64,000 nt of DNA from Mycolicibacterium senegalense (lineage in GTDB: Bacteria; Actinomycetota; Actinomycetes; Mycobacteriales; Mycobacteriaceae): assembly GCF_019645875.1 (NCBI RefSeq), contig NZ_CP081000.1, forward strand, positions 2,542,001 to 2,606,000, written 5' to 3'. A program made the translations under genes and the position numbers. The notes under the pieces are model-generated. The model saw only the letters and a list, made by a program, of their open reading frames with translations. It was not told where the DNA came from and did not search any database. This document shows, in pieces, positions 1 to 8,522 of this stretch (its first letter is position 1; every line of letters begins with the position of its first letter).

Positions 1-321
1 TACAAGGCCGCCGGCGTGCCCATGCTGCCCGCCGTGGCCACCGAGCGTGAGGTCACCCGCCAGATCCTGATCTACACCTGGCTGACGGTGCTCACCACGC
101 TGGTGCTGGCGCTGGCCACCGGATGGCTCTACGGCGCGGTGGCGCTGCTGGCCGGTGCGTGGTTCCTGGTGATGGCACACCAGCTGTACTCCGGGGTCAA
201 GCGTGGTGAGCCGGTGAAGCCACTGCGGTTGTTCCTGCAGTCGAACAACTACCTGGCCGTGGTGTTCTGTGCGCTGGCCATCGACTCGGCACTCGCGCTG
301 CCGACGATCTTCGGCCACTAG
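1..321 (+). CDS. ctaB: Protoheme IX farnesyltransferase, C-terminal part (CtaB)
   Basis: This is the 3' end of a gene that begins before the window; the frame is open from base 1. The visible 106 residues start [10 protein letters not shown] and continue with a typical UbiA-type end: a conserved short loop, then hydrophobic helices ([28 protein letters not shown]) and a final helix near the stop. CtaB farnesylates protoheme IX to heme O in the membrane, for the aa3 oxidase. A heme A synthase gene (ctaA) lies 3.7 kb downstream on the other strand, which supports the call. The catalytic aspartate-rich motifs lie outside the window. Confidence 0.85.
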   Translation, partial: YKAAGVPMLPAVATEREVTRQILIYTWLTVLTTLVLALATGWLYGAVALLAGAWFLVMAHQLYSGVKRGEPVKPLRLFLQSNNYLAVVFCALAIDSALALPTIFGH

Positions 322-374
322 ACACCGTCGGTTCTGCGGTCCCACCACTCGCACGCCGCTGTTGTGGCAGCGTT

Positions 375-1331
375 GTGCCCATGACCAAGTTGGTGAGTCC
401 TGACAACTTCGCGCGAGCCGAATCCGACCTGTATTTCGCCAATATCGTCAACGACGGCGGCTTCGGGCAGTTCTTCCACAACCGTGAGATGAGCTCGATC
501 GATCACCAGATCGTGATCCGGCAGAATCGCGACACCTTGTACTCGGCGGCGGTTTTCGATTTGGACGCCGGACCGGTGACCGTCACGCTGCCCGAGAATG
601 CGGGCCGGTTCATGTCGCTGCAGATCATCAGCGAGGACCACTACACCACCAACGTCGCCTACGCGCCGGGCGAGCTGACCTTCAGCCGCGACTCCGTCGA
701 CACGCGCTATGCGGCAGCGGCGATACGGATCTTGGCCGATCCGAACGATCCCGCGGACTTGGCCGCCGTCCGGGCATTGCAGGACACGATCGGCGTCTCA
801 CAGGACGACGCGCCGGGGTTGTTCGAGATCCCGCAGTGGGATCCGGTCAGTCAGAAGACCGTTCGGGAGGCACTGATCACCCTGTCGACGACCGTGGCCG
901 ATACCAAATCGATGTTCGGCCCCAAGTACGCGGTGGACCCGGTGCGTCACCTGATCGGCTCGGCGTTCGCCTGGGGCGGCAACCCGGAGCGCGACGCGCT
1001 GTATCTCACGGTGGTGCCACCCCGTAACGACGGGGCCACGGTGCACCGGTTGACCGTGAAGGACGTCCCGGTGGACGGATTCTGGTCGATCACCGTGTAC
1101 AACCAGGATGGGTACTTCACCCCGAATCCGCAGAACGCGTACTCGCTGAACAACATCACCGCGGTCAAAGACGCCGACGGCGCCACCACGGTGCAGTTCG
1201 GCGGCAGCAGCGACGACGCGGCCAACGTGTTGCCGATCACCGAGGGCTGGAACTATCTGGTGCGGCTGTACCGGCCCAGGCCCGAGATCCTTGACGGCTC
1301 CTGGACGTTTCCGGCCGCCGAGCCGGTCTAG
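375..1331 (+). CDS. DUF1254/DUF1214 domain protein
   Basis: The 318-residue protein has the two-domain architecture of the DUF1254-DUF1214 family. The N-terminal half carries NRDTLYSAAVFDLDAGPVTV (about residues 52-72), typical of DUF1254. The C-terminal half carries FWSITVYNQDGYFTPNP, typical of DUF1214. No signal peptide or membrane helix is visible, so a cytoplasmic location is likely. The start is GTG at 375 or ATG at 381; no strong ribosome site separates them. The gene ends facing qor across an inverted repeat. The biochemical role of the family is not established, and none is suggested here. Confidence 0.75.
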   Translation: MPMTKLVSPDNFARAESDLYFANIVNDGGFGQFFHNREMSSIDHQIVIRQNRDTLYSAAVFDLDAGPVTVTLPENAGRFMSLQIISEDHYTTNVAYAPGELTFSRDSVDTRYAAAAIRILADPNDPADLAAVRALQDTIGVSQDDAPGLFEIPQWDPVSQKTVREALITLSTTVADTKSMFGPKYAVDPVRHLIGSAFAWGGNPERDALYLTVVPPRNDGATVHRLTVKDVPVDGFWSITVYNQDGYFTPNPQNAYSLNNITAVKDADGATTVQFGGSSDDAANVLPITEGWNYLVRLYRPRPEILDGSWTFPAAEPV

Positions 1332-1406
1332 GCGATCGCCGAGTGTGACGCTGGCGTCGTCGGAAGGCGGAGACCACGACACCTGCGTCACATTCGGCGC
1401 AATCGC
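1332..1406. terminator. Long imperfect inverted repeat between convergent genes
   Basis: The left arm (1332-1360) and the right arm (1376-1406) are near-perfect reverse complements over about 29 bases. They share the core GTGACGC(T/A)GG(C/T)GTCGT, with a few mismatches and small bulges. The element fills the gap between the converging DUF1254 gene and qor. A bidirectional terminator or mRNA-end hairpin is likely, although there is no T-tract on either side. It could also be one copy of a dispersed palindromic repeat. Confidence 0.5.
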
Positions 1407-1409
1407 CGG

Positions 1410-2402
1410 CTAGGGCACCAGCACGATCGAGCCGACGGTCTTGCGGCCCTGCAGGTCGGTGTGCGCCTGGGCCGCCTCGGCCAGCGGATAACGGCCGCCG
1501 ACGGTGATGGTGATGGACCCGTCGGCGATCGCGTTGATCAATTCTCCGGCACGCCAGGAGAATTCATCCGGGGTGCGGGTGTGGTGGGCCAGTGTCGGCC
1601 GGGTCAGGAAGACCGAGCCCGCAGCGTTGAGCCGTTGCGGATCCACCGGCGGCACCGGCCCGCTGGCCGCACCGAAGAGGGCCAAGGTGCCCCGCACCGC
1701 CAGGCTGGCCAGGCTGGCGTCGAACGTCGAGGCGCCGACTCCGTCATACACTGCGGCCACGCCCGACCCACCGGTGAGATCGCGGATCTTGTCCCCGAAT
1801 TCGAGCGGATCCTCGGGATAGTCGAGCACCTCTATGGCGCCGGCCTGCCGCGACAGCTCGGCTTTTTCCGGTGTCGAGGCGGTGGTGATCACCCGGGTGC
1901 CGATGCTGGTGGCCCATTGGGTGAGGATCAGGCCGACACCACCGGCCCCGGCATGCACCAGCACGGTGTCGCTGGGTTGCACGGCGTACGTGGACTTGAT
2001 CAGGTAGTGCGCGGTCATGCCTTTGAGCAGAGCTGAAGCGACCGCGTCCGGAGCCACGCCGTCGGGCACATAGGCGACGAAATCGGCTGGGGCGACGCAA
2101 TAGTCGGCATAGGCGCCGGTCGCGTTCGCCGTCACCACCCGGTCGCCGACCGCGAGCGCGGCCACGTCGTCGCCGACGGCGGCTACGGTGCCGCACACCT
2201 CGGACCCGACGACGAACGGCACGTCACGGGGATACAGGCCGGACCGGAAGTAGGTGTCGATGAAGTTGACGCCGATGGCCTCGGCCTTGATCAGCACCTC
2301 GCCAGGGCCCGGGGCGGGCTCGGGTCGCTCGACGTAGCTCAGGACTTCGGGTCCGCCGGTCTCGGCAACTTCGATGGCATACACGCCATCCATCATCCAC
2401 AC
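1410..2402 (-). CDS. qor: NADPH:quinone oxidoreductase (zinc-independent MDR family)
   Basis: This is a 330-residue medium-chain dehydrogenase/reductase. The N-terminal half has the GroES-like fold (GEVLIKAEAIGVNFIDTYFRSG). The C-terminal Rossmann fold has the nucleotide motif HAGAGGVG followed by LTQWATSIGTRVI. No zinc-binding cysteine or histidine cluster is present, which fits the quinone oxidoreductase (ZTA1/QOR) branch. It reduces quinones with NADPH in the cytosol. M. tuberculosis has the orthologous qor (Rv1454c) in the same ctaB-ctaA neighbourhood. The start is GTG 2402, or one of the ATG codons at 2396 and 2393; the last two are closer to other family members. Confidence 0.85.
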   Translation of the reverse strand: MWMMDGVYAIEVAETGGPEVLSYVERPEPAPGPGEVLIKAEAIGVNFIDTYFRSGLYPRDVPFVVGSEVCGTVAAVGDDVAALAVGDRVVTANATGAYADYCVAPADFVAYVPDGVAPDAVASALLKGMTAHYLIKSTYAVQPSDTVLVHAGAGGVGLILTQWATSIGTRVITTASTPEKAELSRQAGAIEVLDYPEDPLEFGDKIRDLTGGSGVAAVYDGVGASTFDASLASLAVRGTLALFGAASGPVPPVDPQRLNAAGSVFLTRPTLAHHTRTPDEFSWRAGELINAIADGSITITVGGRYPLAEAAQAHTDLQGRKTVGSIVLVP

Positions 2403-2403
2403 C

Positions 2404-2409
2404 TATCAT
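2404..2409 (+). promoter_or_regulatory. Candidate -10 element, leaderless start
   Basis: TATCAT fits the mycobacterial TANNNT -10 pattern and ends 7 bases before GTG 2417. This spacing would put the transcript start on the start codon, giving a leaderless mRNA. No Shine-Dalgarno sequence is seen. A clear -35 is not visible. Confidence 0.4.
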
Positions 2410-2416
2410 CGCGGGG

Positions 2417-3154
2417 GTGAAGCTTGCCCGTCCGGATGTGTTCCATCCGCGCATCGTGTTGGCCGGATGCGCGGCATCGCCTGAGGGTGACGGTGACGAC
2501 GCCGGCCTGGTCACCGCGTTGCGCAACCGCGGGCTGCACGCCCGCTGGCTGCCCTGGGACGACCCGGAAACGCTCGACGCGGACCTGGTGATCCTGCGGG
2601 CCACGTGGGACTACACCGAGCGGCTCGACGAGTTCCTGGCCTGGACGCGATCGGTGGCGCACCTGATCAACTCGGCACAGATCGTGCAGTGGAACACGGA
2701 CAAGCGTTACCTCGACGATCTGCACCGCACGGGTGTTGCGGTGGCCGCGAGCGGCTGTTCCCCGCAGCGTGCCGGCGATGTGACCGCGTTGGTGTTCTTG
2801 GGTGGCAAGCCTTCTCACGCATTCCCGAAGGCGACGCTCGTGCCACCTGCCGCGGGGGAGTCGTCGACAGCGGTGGACCCTGATGAGGAAGTCTGGCGGG
2901 TCGGCAGGCAGGCAGTCGACGCAGTGATCCGGCGGTTCGATCTGGAGCCCGAAGACCTGGTGTACGCCCGGGCCGATGTCGTCGGCGGCCCCGAGGGCCC
3001 GCGTCTGCTCGCGTTGAAACTGGTCGAGCCGGCGCTGGGATTTCAGCGGCTGGATCAGGGCGCCCGCCAGGATGCCGAACGGCGATTCGCCGTCGGAGTC
3101 GAGGGTGCGCTGGAGCGGTTCGGGTTGGGTCCGCTGTCGCACCGAGGTGGGTGA
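2417..3154 (+). CDS. Degenerate ATP-grasp (RimK/DcsG-like) protein
   Basis: The 245-residue protein keeps the N-terminal pre-ATP-grasp domain of this family (RATWDYTERLDEFLAWTR, then WNTDKRYLDDL) and the C-terminal part (TALVFLGGKPSHAFPKATLVPP, then LVYARADVVGG). The segment that should lie between about residues 118 and 130, holding the two nucleotide-binding strands with their lysines, is missing without any frame change. The usual C-terminal metal-binding pattern LELELVEPSL reads LALKLVEPAL here, so both acidic ligands are lost. Family members are usually close to 300 residues. The protein is therefore probably not an active ligase. The GTG start is set by the adjacent -10 element. Confidence 0.55.
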   Translation: MKLARPDVFHPRIVLAGCAASPEGDGDDAGLVTALRNRGLHARWLPWDDPETLDADLVILRATWDYTERLDEFLAWTRSVAHLINSAQIVQWNTDKRYLDDLHRTGVAVAASGCSPQRAGDVTALVFLGGKPSHAFPKATLVPPAAGESSTAVDPDEEVWRVGRQAVDAVIRRFDLEPEDLVYARADVVGGPEGPRLLALKLVEPALGFQRLDQGARQDAERRFAVGVEGALERFGLGPLSHRGG

Positions 3155-3195
3155 GAGTCCACTCGATTCGGCCGAATTGCTCGCCGCGGCCACTC

Positions 3196-3201
3196 TAAAG
3201 T
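3196..3201 (+). promoter_or_regulatory. Candidate -10 element, leaderless start
   Basis: TAAAGT matches TANNNT and ends 7 bases before ATG 3209, the spacing expected for a leaderless mycobacterial transcript. No ribosome site precedes the ATG. Confidence 0.45.
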
Positions 3202-3208
3202 CGGCCCG

Positions 3209-4012
3209 ATGGACACCTTTGAACGACGGGGCGCGGTAGTCACCGGCGGTGCCAGCGGCATCGGCCTGGCGACCGCGAGGCAGTTCGCCGTGCGGGGCGC
3301 GCGCATTGTGCTCGCCGACTACGACGAAGCGGCGCTCGACCGAGCTGTCGCCGAGTTGCGGTCCGAGGGGCACGACGTCTACGGGGTGCCGTGCGACGTC
3401 CGCGAACTCGAACAGGTCACACACCTCGCCGACGAGGCCTTCCGGCTGCTCGGCGCGGTACACGTGGTGTTCAACAACGCCGGCGTGGCCGTCGACGGTC
3501 CGATCGCGCAGATGACCCATGACGACTGGCATTTCGTCCTCGACGTCGACCTGTGGGGGCCGATACACGGGGTTGAGGCATTTCTGCCTCGCCTGATCGA
3601 GCAGGGCCAGGGCGGGCATCTGCTGTTCACCGCGTCCTTCGCCGGGTTGGTTCCCAACGTCGGGCTCGGCGCGTACTGCGTGGCCAAGTACGCAGTGGTC
3701 GCAATGGCAGAGGTGCTTGCCCGAGAGGTCTGCAATGACGGCATCGGGGTTTCGGTGCTGTGCCCGATGATGGTGGGCACCAACCTCCTTGCCACCTCGG
3801 CGCGAGCCCGCGGGCAAGCGGTCGAGGATCAACTGATTGCCGGAGACGGCGTGCTCGACGTCGACGAGGTCGCTCGACTCACCGCCGAGGCGGTCCTTGC
3901 CGACCGGCTGTACGTGCTGCCGCACGAAGCGTCACGAACGTCGATCCGGCGCAGGTTCGATCGGATCGACGCGACGTTCGACGCCCAGGTCGCCGCGGGG
4001 TGGTGCCACTGA
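3209..4012 (+). CDS. Short-chain dehydrogenase/reductase
   Basis: This is a classical 267-residue SDR. The cofactor motif TGGASGIG is at residues 12-19, NNAG follows, and the catalytic set is Ser143, Tyr156 and Lys160 (YCVAK). DYDEAALDRA after the second strand suggests an acidic residue that would favour NAD over NADP. The C-terminal extension (about residues 200-267) resembles oxidoreductases of steroid or xenobiotic type. The substrate cannot be predicted. The gene stands alone between the ATP-grasp gene and ctaA, which converges on it 11 bases away. Confidence 0.85.
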   Translation: MDTFERRGAVVTGGASGIGLATARQFAVRGARIVLADYDEAALDRAVAELRSEGHDVYGVPCDVRELEQVTHLADEAFRLLGAVHVVFNNAGVAVDGPIAQMTHDDWHFVLDVDLWGPIHGVEAFLPRLIEQGQGGHLLFTASFAGLVPNVGLGAYCVAKYAVVAMAEVLAREVCNDGIGVSVLCPMMVGTNLLATSARARGQAVEDQLIAGDGVLDVDEVARLTAEAVLADRLYVLPHEASRTSIRRRFDRIDATFDAQVAAGWCH

Positions 4013-4023
4013 CCGAAAGCCGG

Positions 4024-4971
4024 CTAATCGCCGGCCGGGACTCGTTCCCGCATCGATGCCCACAACGCCGCGGTGGCTGCGGTACAGGTGGCCGCACCGG
4101 CGACGTGCACGGCGACCAGGGCGGCAGGAACGCCGGTGTAGAACTGCACGATGCCGACGAGGCCCTGAGCGCACACCAGCACCACGAGAACAGCGAGCCG
4201 GACCATCACCGGCCGTGCCGCGCGCACTGCGACGAGGGCGAATCCCAGCGCGATGATCAGGGACAGATACGCCACCAGTAGCGAGGAATGCATGTGGACC
4301 AGCGTGGTGATCTCGACCTGCAGACGTGGCACCACGCGATCGAGGCTCTTGTCGCCGGCGTGCGGTCCGGCACCGGTCACCAGGGTGCCCGTCACCAGCA
4401 CGGCGGCCAGGACGACAGCGCTCAGCACGGTCAGCTGCCGCAACGGTTTCGGCACGGTTTCCGTCGGCGCGCCATCGTCGGGTTGGCCGATCTTGACGAA
4501 CAGCAGAACTGCCAGCCACACCATTGCCATGGATGCCAGCAGGTGCACGGCCACGGTCCACCACAGCAGACCCGTGCGTACCGTGATGCCGCCGATGATG
4601 GCCTGGACCACGGTGGACGCCGGCATCAGCCAGGCGTAGATCAACACCTCCCGCCGGCGGCGGGCCCGCGTCACGGCCAGCACGGCGGCGATGGCGGTGA
4701 GGACGACGAGGAAGGTGATCATCCGGTTGCCGAACTCCACCACCTGGTGCACGACGGCGACCTCGGCGTGCGGGACGGGTGTGAAGCTGCCCGGGAAACA
4801 CTGCGGCCAGGTGGGGCAGCCCAGGCCGGAGGCGGTGACTCGGACGATCGCCCCGGTTACGGAGATACCGCCCTGGGTGAGGATCACGAGGAACGCAACC
4901 AGGCGCTGGACCCGCAGGCTCGGCATGGGCAGCAGATCGACCAGTCGCTGGAAAGCTGTTCCGACGGGCAC
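4024..4971 (-). CDS. ctaA: Heme A synthase (COX15/CtaA family)
   Basis: This 315-residue membrane protein has about eight hydrophobic segments. It carries the family signature RVTASGLGCPTWPQC at the first periplasmic loop and conserved heme-ligand histidines in helices (HQVVEFGNRM, HLLASMAMVW, HMHSSLLVAY, HVAGAATC). CtaA oxidises the C8 methyl group of heme O to make heme A, the step after CtaB. The start is GTG 4971; an internal ATG at 4926 (MPSLRVQRLV) is equally close to the first helix. It lies downstream of and parallel to the ABC exporter pair, 52 bases away, so the three may form one transcription unit. Confidence 0.85.
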   Translation of the reverse strand: MPVGTAFQRLVDLLPMPSLRVQRLVAFLVILTQGGISVTGAIVRVTASGLGCPTWPQCFPGSFTPVPHAEVAVVHQVVEFGNRMITFLVVLTAIAAVLAVTRARRRREVLIYAWLMPASTVVQAIIGGITVRTGLLWWTVAVHLLASMAMVWLAVLLFVKIGQPDDGAPTETVPKPLRQLTVLSAVVLAAVLVTGTLVTGAGPHAGDKSLDRVVPRLQVEITTLVHMHSSLLVAYLSLIIALGFALVAVRAARPVMVRLAVLVVLVCAQGLVGIVQFYTGVPAALVAVHVAGAATCTAATAALWASMRERVPAGD

Positions 4972-4997
4972 GGCCTGATCGTAGTTGATCGATAACT

Positions 4998-5017
4998 ACA
5001 GCCCGTAGTAGGGCTGT
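4998..5017 (-). other. Small perfect hairpin in the ABC exporter-ctaA gap
   Basis: ACAGCCC and GGGCTGT form a 7-base stem around a 6-base loop, between the permease stop (5024) and the ctaA start. A role as processing site or weak attenuator is possible. There is no T-tract. Confidence 0.3.
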
Positions 5018-5023
5018 CGTCGC

Positions 5024-5806
5024 TCAGGTGAACCGGAACCAGCGCAGGGCGCAGACCGCCGCGACAGCACCCCACACCACGAGTACAGCCACGCCGAACC
5101 AGTCCATCGACACCGTCATCGCCTGGGTGAGCGCCTCGGTGAGGGCGCCCGACGGTGTCAGCCGGGCCGCCCAGCGCAGGGCCGACGGCACCGGACCGCC
5201 TTCGAGGGTCAGTGCGCCGAGGCCGGCGAACACGAACCACAGCAGGTTCGCCAGGGCCAGCACGATCTCGGCTTTGAGCGTGCCGCCGAGCAAGAGGCCC
5301 AACGCGGCGAAGGTGGCGGTACCCAATGCGATGATCACCGCACCCAGCGCCAGACCGACCGGCGACGGGCGCCATCCCAACGCAAAACCTATGGCGCCCA
5401 ACAGAATCGCCTGCAGGAAGACGACGGTCACCACCGCCAGGGACTTACCGGCGATGATTCCCCACACCGGAAGCGCGGTGGCGCCGAGGCGTTTCAGTGC
5501 CCCGTAGCGCCGGTCGAAGGCCACCGCGATGGCCTGCCCGGTGAATGCCGTGGAGATCAGGGCCAGGGCCATGATGGCCGGGGTGAAGGTTGCCGCCCGG
5601 TTGTCGCCGAACGAGCCCAGCGGCAGCAGCGTCATCCCGACCAGCAACGTGATCGGGATGAACATCGTCAGCAGGAGCTGTTCGCCGTTGCGCAGCAGCA
5701 GCTTCAATTCCAGCCCGAATTGGGCGGCCAGCATGGCCGGCACCTTCGCCGGGCGGGGGTCCGGGGCAAAGGTTCCCGGCGCGAATCGATTCTGGATGCT
5801 CGTCAT
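5024..5806 (-). CDS. ABC-2 type transporter permease
   Basis: This 260-residue membrane protein has about six hydrophobic segments after a cytoplasmic N-terminus of roughly 30 residues (LLLTMFIPITLLVGMTLL, ALALISTAFTGQAIAVAF and others). The layout is that of ABC-2 exporter permeases. Its first codon overlaps the stop of the ATPase gene by 4 bases (ATGA), so the two are translationally coupled and should form one exporter. M. tuberculosis has the same pair (Rv1457c-Rv1458c). The substrate is unknown. The position next to ctaA recurs in actinobacteria, which suggests a link to heme or respiratory assembly, but this is inference. Confidence 0.8.
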   Translation of the reverse strand: MTSIQNRFAPGTFAPDPRPAKVPAMLAAQFGLELKLLLRNGEQLLLTMFIPITLLVGMTLLPLGSFGDNRAATFTPAIMALALISTAFTGQAIAVAFDRRYGALKRLGATALPVWGIIAGKSLAVVTVVFLQAILLGAIGFALGWRPSPVGLALGAVIIALGTATFAALGLLLGGTLKAEIVLALANLLWFVFAGLGALTLEGGPVPSALRWAARLTPSGALTEALTQAMTVSMDWFGVAVLVVWGAVAAVCALRWFRFT

Positions 5807-6735
5807 GACCGCAGCTCCCGTCCTGTCAGGTCGAGGAATACGTCTTCGAGGCTGCGCTGTTCAACTCGCATGCCGGTGGCCAGCACATCGAGCCGTGCGC
5901 ACCAGGCGGTCACGGTGGCCAGCACCTGTGGATCGATGTGTCCTTCCACGAGGTATTCGCCGGGCGCCGTCTCGGTGGCCTTGTAGCCCTCGGGCAGCGC
6001 GGCCGACAGCAGGGTCAGGTCCAGTTTGCGCGGGGCGCTGAACCGCAATTGATTCTCGGCGCCGCTGTGGGTGAGCTCCGCCGGGGTACCGGTAGCGACG
6101 GCCACTCCGTGATCGATGATCACGATCCGATCGGCGAGTTCTTCGGCCTCGGCGAGGTGATGAGTGGTCAGCACCACGGTCACCCCGTCTCGCCGCAGCG
6201 CATCGATCAACTCCCACACCACAATTCGGGCGTGTGCGTCCATTCCCGCGGTGGGTTCGTCGAGAAAGACCAGTTCGGGGCGCCCTACCACGGCGCAAGC
6301 CAGGGCCAGGCGCTGCTGCTGGCCGCCCGACAGCCGGCGGTAGGTGGTGCGGGCGGATTCGGTCAGGCCGAGGGTGTCCATCAGCCAAGCCGGGTCCAGG
6401 GGATCGGCGGCGTAGGACGCCACCAGATTGAGCATCTCGCCGGCCTTGGCGGCGGGGTAACCGCCGCCACCCTGCAGCATCACGCCGATCCGCTCCCGCA
6501 GCTGGGCGTTGTCGGCGACGGGATCGAGGCCGAGGATCTCGACCTGCCCGCCGTCGGGGCGGATGAACCCCTCGCACATTTCGACCGTGGTGGTCTTGCC
6601 CGCGCCGTTGGGGCCGAGCAGGGCCAGCACCTCGGCGCGCTGCACCTCCAGATCGAGGTTCGACACCGCCGTCGTCGCCCCGTATCGCTTGCTGACGCCG
6701 CGGAGCAGCACCGGATAATCAGAACGCGAGGTCAC
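5803..6735 (-). CDS. ABC exporter ATP-binding protein
   Basis: The 310-residue ATPase has Walker A GPNGAGKTT at residues 41-49, a signature LSGGQQQRLALA, a Walker B region LVFLDEPTAGMD and the H-loop TTHHLAEAEELADR. The C-terminal region of about 90 residues after the ATPase core is typical of DrrA/CcmA-like exporters. It drives the permease encoded next to it. Its start overlaps the mptB stop by 4 bases, so mptB, the ATPase and the permease form one coupled string of genes. Confidence 0.85.
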   Translation of the reverse strand: MTSRSDYPVLLRGVSKRYGATTAVSNLDLEVQRAEVLALLGPNGAGKTTTVEMCEGFIRPDGGQVEILGLDPVADNAQLRERIGVMLQGGGGYPAAKAGEMLNLVASYAADPLDPAWLMDTLGLTESARTTYRRLSGGQQQRLALACAVVGRPELVFLDEPTAGMDAHARIVVWELIDALRRDGVTVVLTTHHLAEAEELADRIVIIDHGVAVATGTPAELTHSGAENQLRFSAPRKLDLTLLSAALPEGYKATETAPGEYLVEGHIDPQVLATVTAWCARLDVLATGMRVEQRSLEDVFLDLTGRELRS

Positions 6736-8408
6736 GGGGATTCAGCGTAGGCGCCGGGGGACTGAGTAGGTGCCGCCGGTGCGGTTATCTCCTTCTGAGG
6801 TGACACGCGCCACGGCAATCGGCGCCACGTCAACCCGATCAAGATGAGCACGATCACGGTGCTGGCCAGGGTTGCCATCACGATCTGGAACAACGTGAAC
6901 CGGTCCCCGTTGGCGGTGGGGCCGAAGATCCCGACAACCAGGGTGATCGCGATCGTGGATCCGCGGAATCCCGGCCGGGTGGCCCACGCGGCCAACGGGA
7001 TCACCGCCCACAGCAGGTACCACGGCTGCACCACGGGGAACAGCAAAATCGTGCCGCCGAGTGCCACGCCGAGGCCGCCGACGGGGTGCAGTCGGCCGCG
7101 CATCACGGCCAGCAGCAGCCAGCTGACCAGGATCGCGATCAGAAAGACACCGATGGCGCGGGTCAGTGCCAGCACCGCGGTGGTGTGGTCACCGAGCCCC
7201 AGCAGGATGCCGACCTGACCGGTGCCCAGGGCCAGCAGTGTCGGGGGTGACATCCAGCTGCGGACCACGTTGGCGGTGCCGAGCGTGCCCAGCCAGCCGA
7301 ATCCCAGACCACTGGCCCAGCCGATCACGGCCATCACGACCAGCGACACCACGCCGAGGGGGACGCTCGCCACGAAGAACGCTTTGATGGAGCCGCCCAA
7401 CCGCCAGGCCAGCGCCATCGCGACAAAGCCGAGCGCGAGCAGCGACGGCAGCTTGACCTGGGAGGACAGCGTGATGAGCACGGTGCCGAACAGCAGCATT
7501 CCCGCGGGGTACCAGTGTTGCCAGTCTTCGCGTGAGCGCGGCCAGGTCAGCGGCCGCGGGATCAGCGGAGCCGCGGCGTCGATGCCGCGCAGCGCGAACT
7601 CCGTGCCGGCCAGCATCAAGCCCAGCATCAGTGCTTCGTTGTGGATTCCGGCCACCAGGTGCATGAACAGCAGCGGGTTGCAGGCGCCCAGCCACAGCGC
7701 GCTGACCTCGGCGACTCCGCAGCGCCGCGCCAGTCGCGGGGTGGCCCAGACGATGAGGCCGACACCGAGAAGCACCACGATGCGGTGGCACAGCACGGCC
7801 GCGACAATGTTCTCGCCGGTCAGTGCGGAGATACTCTCGCCGATCCACAGGAACAGCGGCCCGTACGGTGCCGGGGTCTCGCGCCACAGGCTGGGCACCG
7901 ACAAGGTGAACACGTGATCCAGGCCGAGGCCGGTGGCCGGACCCACCTGGTAGGGGTTGAGCCCGATGTACCCGATCTCGCTCTGGGCCAGGTAGGAGTA
8001 CACGTCCTTGCTGTACATCGGCGGCGCCACCAGCAGCGGAACGGCCCACAACAACAGCGTGCGGTCCAGTTGGCTGCGCGACATCCGGCGCGGTCCGAGG
8101 GCGAACCGCCCGAGCATGAGCCAGGCCAGCGCCATCATCACCGCGCCGGTCGTGGTCATCGTCAGCGACACGGTCTGGATGCGGGAGGGCAGATTGAGCA
8201 GCCGAACCCCAAAGGTCGGGTCCTGCACGACGGGCCGGGCGCCGGCACCGAGGGCGCCGATGGCCATCAGTACGGTTCCGGTGGCACCGAACAGCCGGGT
8301 CCGGCGCAGCGCGACGACCTCGGCGGGGTTGAGCGGGGATCCGACGGTTCGTTCGTCGCCGTGCCACCGGGCGATCGATGAGCTGAAGGTCGACAGGCGG
8401 CTTGCCAT
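6732..8408 (-). CDS. mptB: Alpha-(1->6)-mannopyranosyltransferase, MptB-like
   Basis: This 558-residue polytopic protein has about 12-13 hydrophobic helices, as in GT-C glycosyltransferases. The first extracytoplasmic loop carries PPMYSKDVYSYLAQSEIGYIGLNPYQVGP, which contains the acidic motif expected in this superfamily. MptB uses polyprenyl-phosphate mannose to start the mannan backbone of lipomannan and lipoarabinomannan, as known from Corynebacterium. The M. tuberculosis counterpart Rv1459c lies at the same place, divergent from sufR. The start is ATG 8408. In mycobacteria its role may be redundant with other GT-C enzymes. Confidence 0.75.
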   Translation of the reverse strand: MASRLSTFSSSIARWHGDERTVGSPLNPAEVVALRRTRLFGATGTVLMAIGALGAGARPVVQDPTFGVRLLNLPSRIQTVSLTMTTTGAVMMALAWLMLGRFALGPRRMSRSQLDRTLLLWAVPLLVAPPMYSKDVYSYLAQSEIGYIGLNPYQVGPATGLGLDHVFTLSVPSLWRETPAPYGPLFLWIGESISALTGENIVAAVLCHRIVVLLGVGLIVWATPRLARRCGVAEVSALWLGACNPLLFMHLVAGIHNEALMLGLMLAGTEFALRGIDAAAPLIPRPLTWPRSREDWQHWYPAGMLLFGTVLITLSSQVKLPSLLALGFVAMALAWRLGGSIKAFFVASVPLGVVSLVVMAVIGWASGLGFGWLGTLGTANVVRSWMSPPTLLALGTGQVGILLGLGDHTTAVLALTRAIGVFLIAILVSWLLLAVMRGRLHPVGGLGVALGGTILLFPVVQPWYLLWAVIPLAAWATRPGFRGSTIAITLVVGIFGPTANGDRFTLFQIVMATLASTVIVLILIGLTWRRLPWRVSPQKEITAPAAPTQSPGAYAESP

Positions 8409-8505
8409 CAGGGCAGCCTAACCGGCGACGGAAGCGCCCTTCGCCACGCAACGGTGGCCCAGGTCACGTAAGGGTGCCCTTGCTAGAACCGCGCGCGGAA
8501 TTCCG

Positions 8506-8522
8506 TCACAATGGTGTTGTGA
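8506..8522 (+). promoter_or_regulatory. Candidate SufR operator
   Basis: TCACAATGGTGTTGTGA is a perfect 6-base inverted repeat with a 5-base centre. Read as ACAAT-N5-TGTGA, it differs in one base from the ACACT-N5-TGTGA site described for M. tuberculosis SufR. It overlaps the GTG at 8519 and touches ATG 8525, so bound SufR would cover the 5' end of its own operon. Autorepression is inferred. Confidence 0.6.

Noticed and set aside
2393..3925. Open frame of 510 codons on the minus strand
   Set aside because: It lies across the ATP-grasp and SDR genes in antisense and has no family signature.
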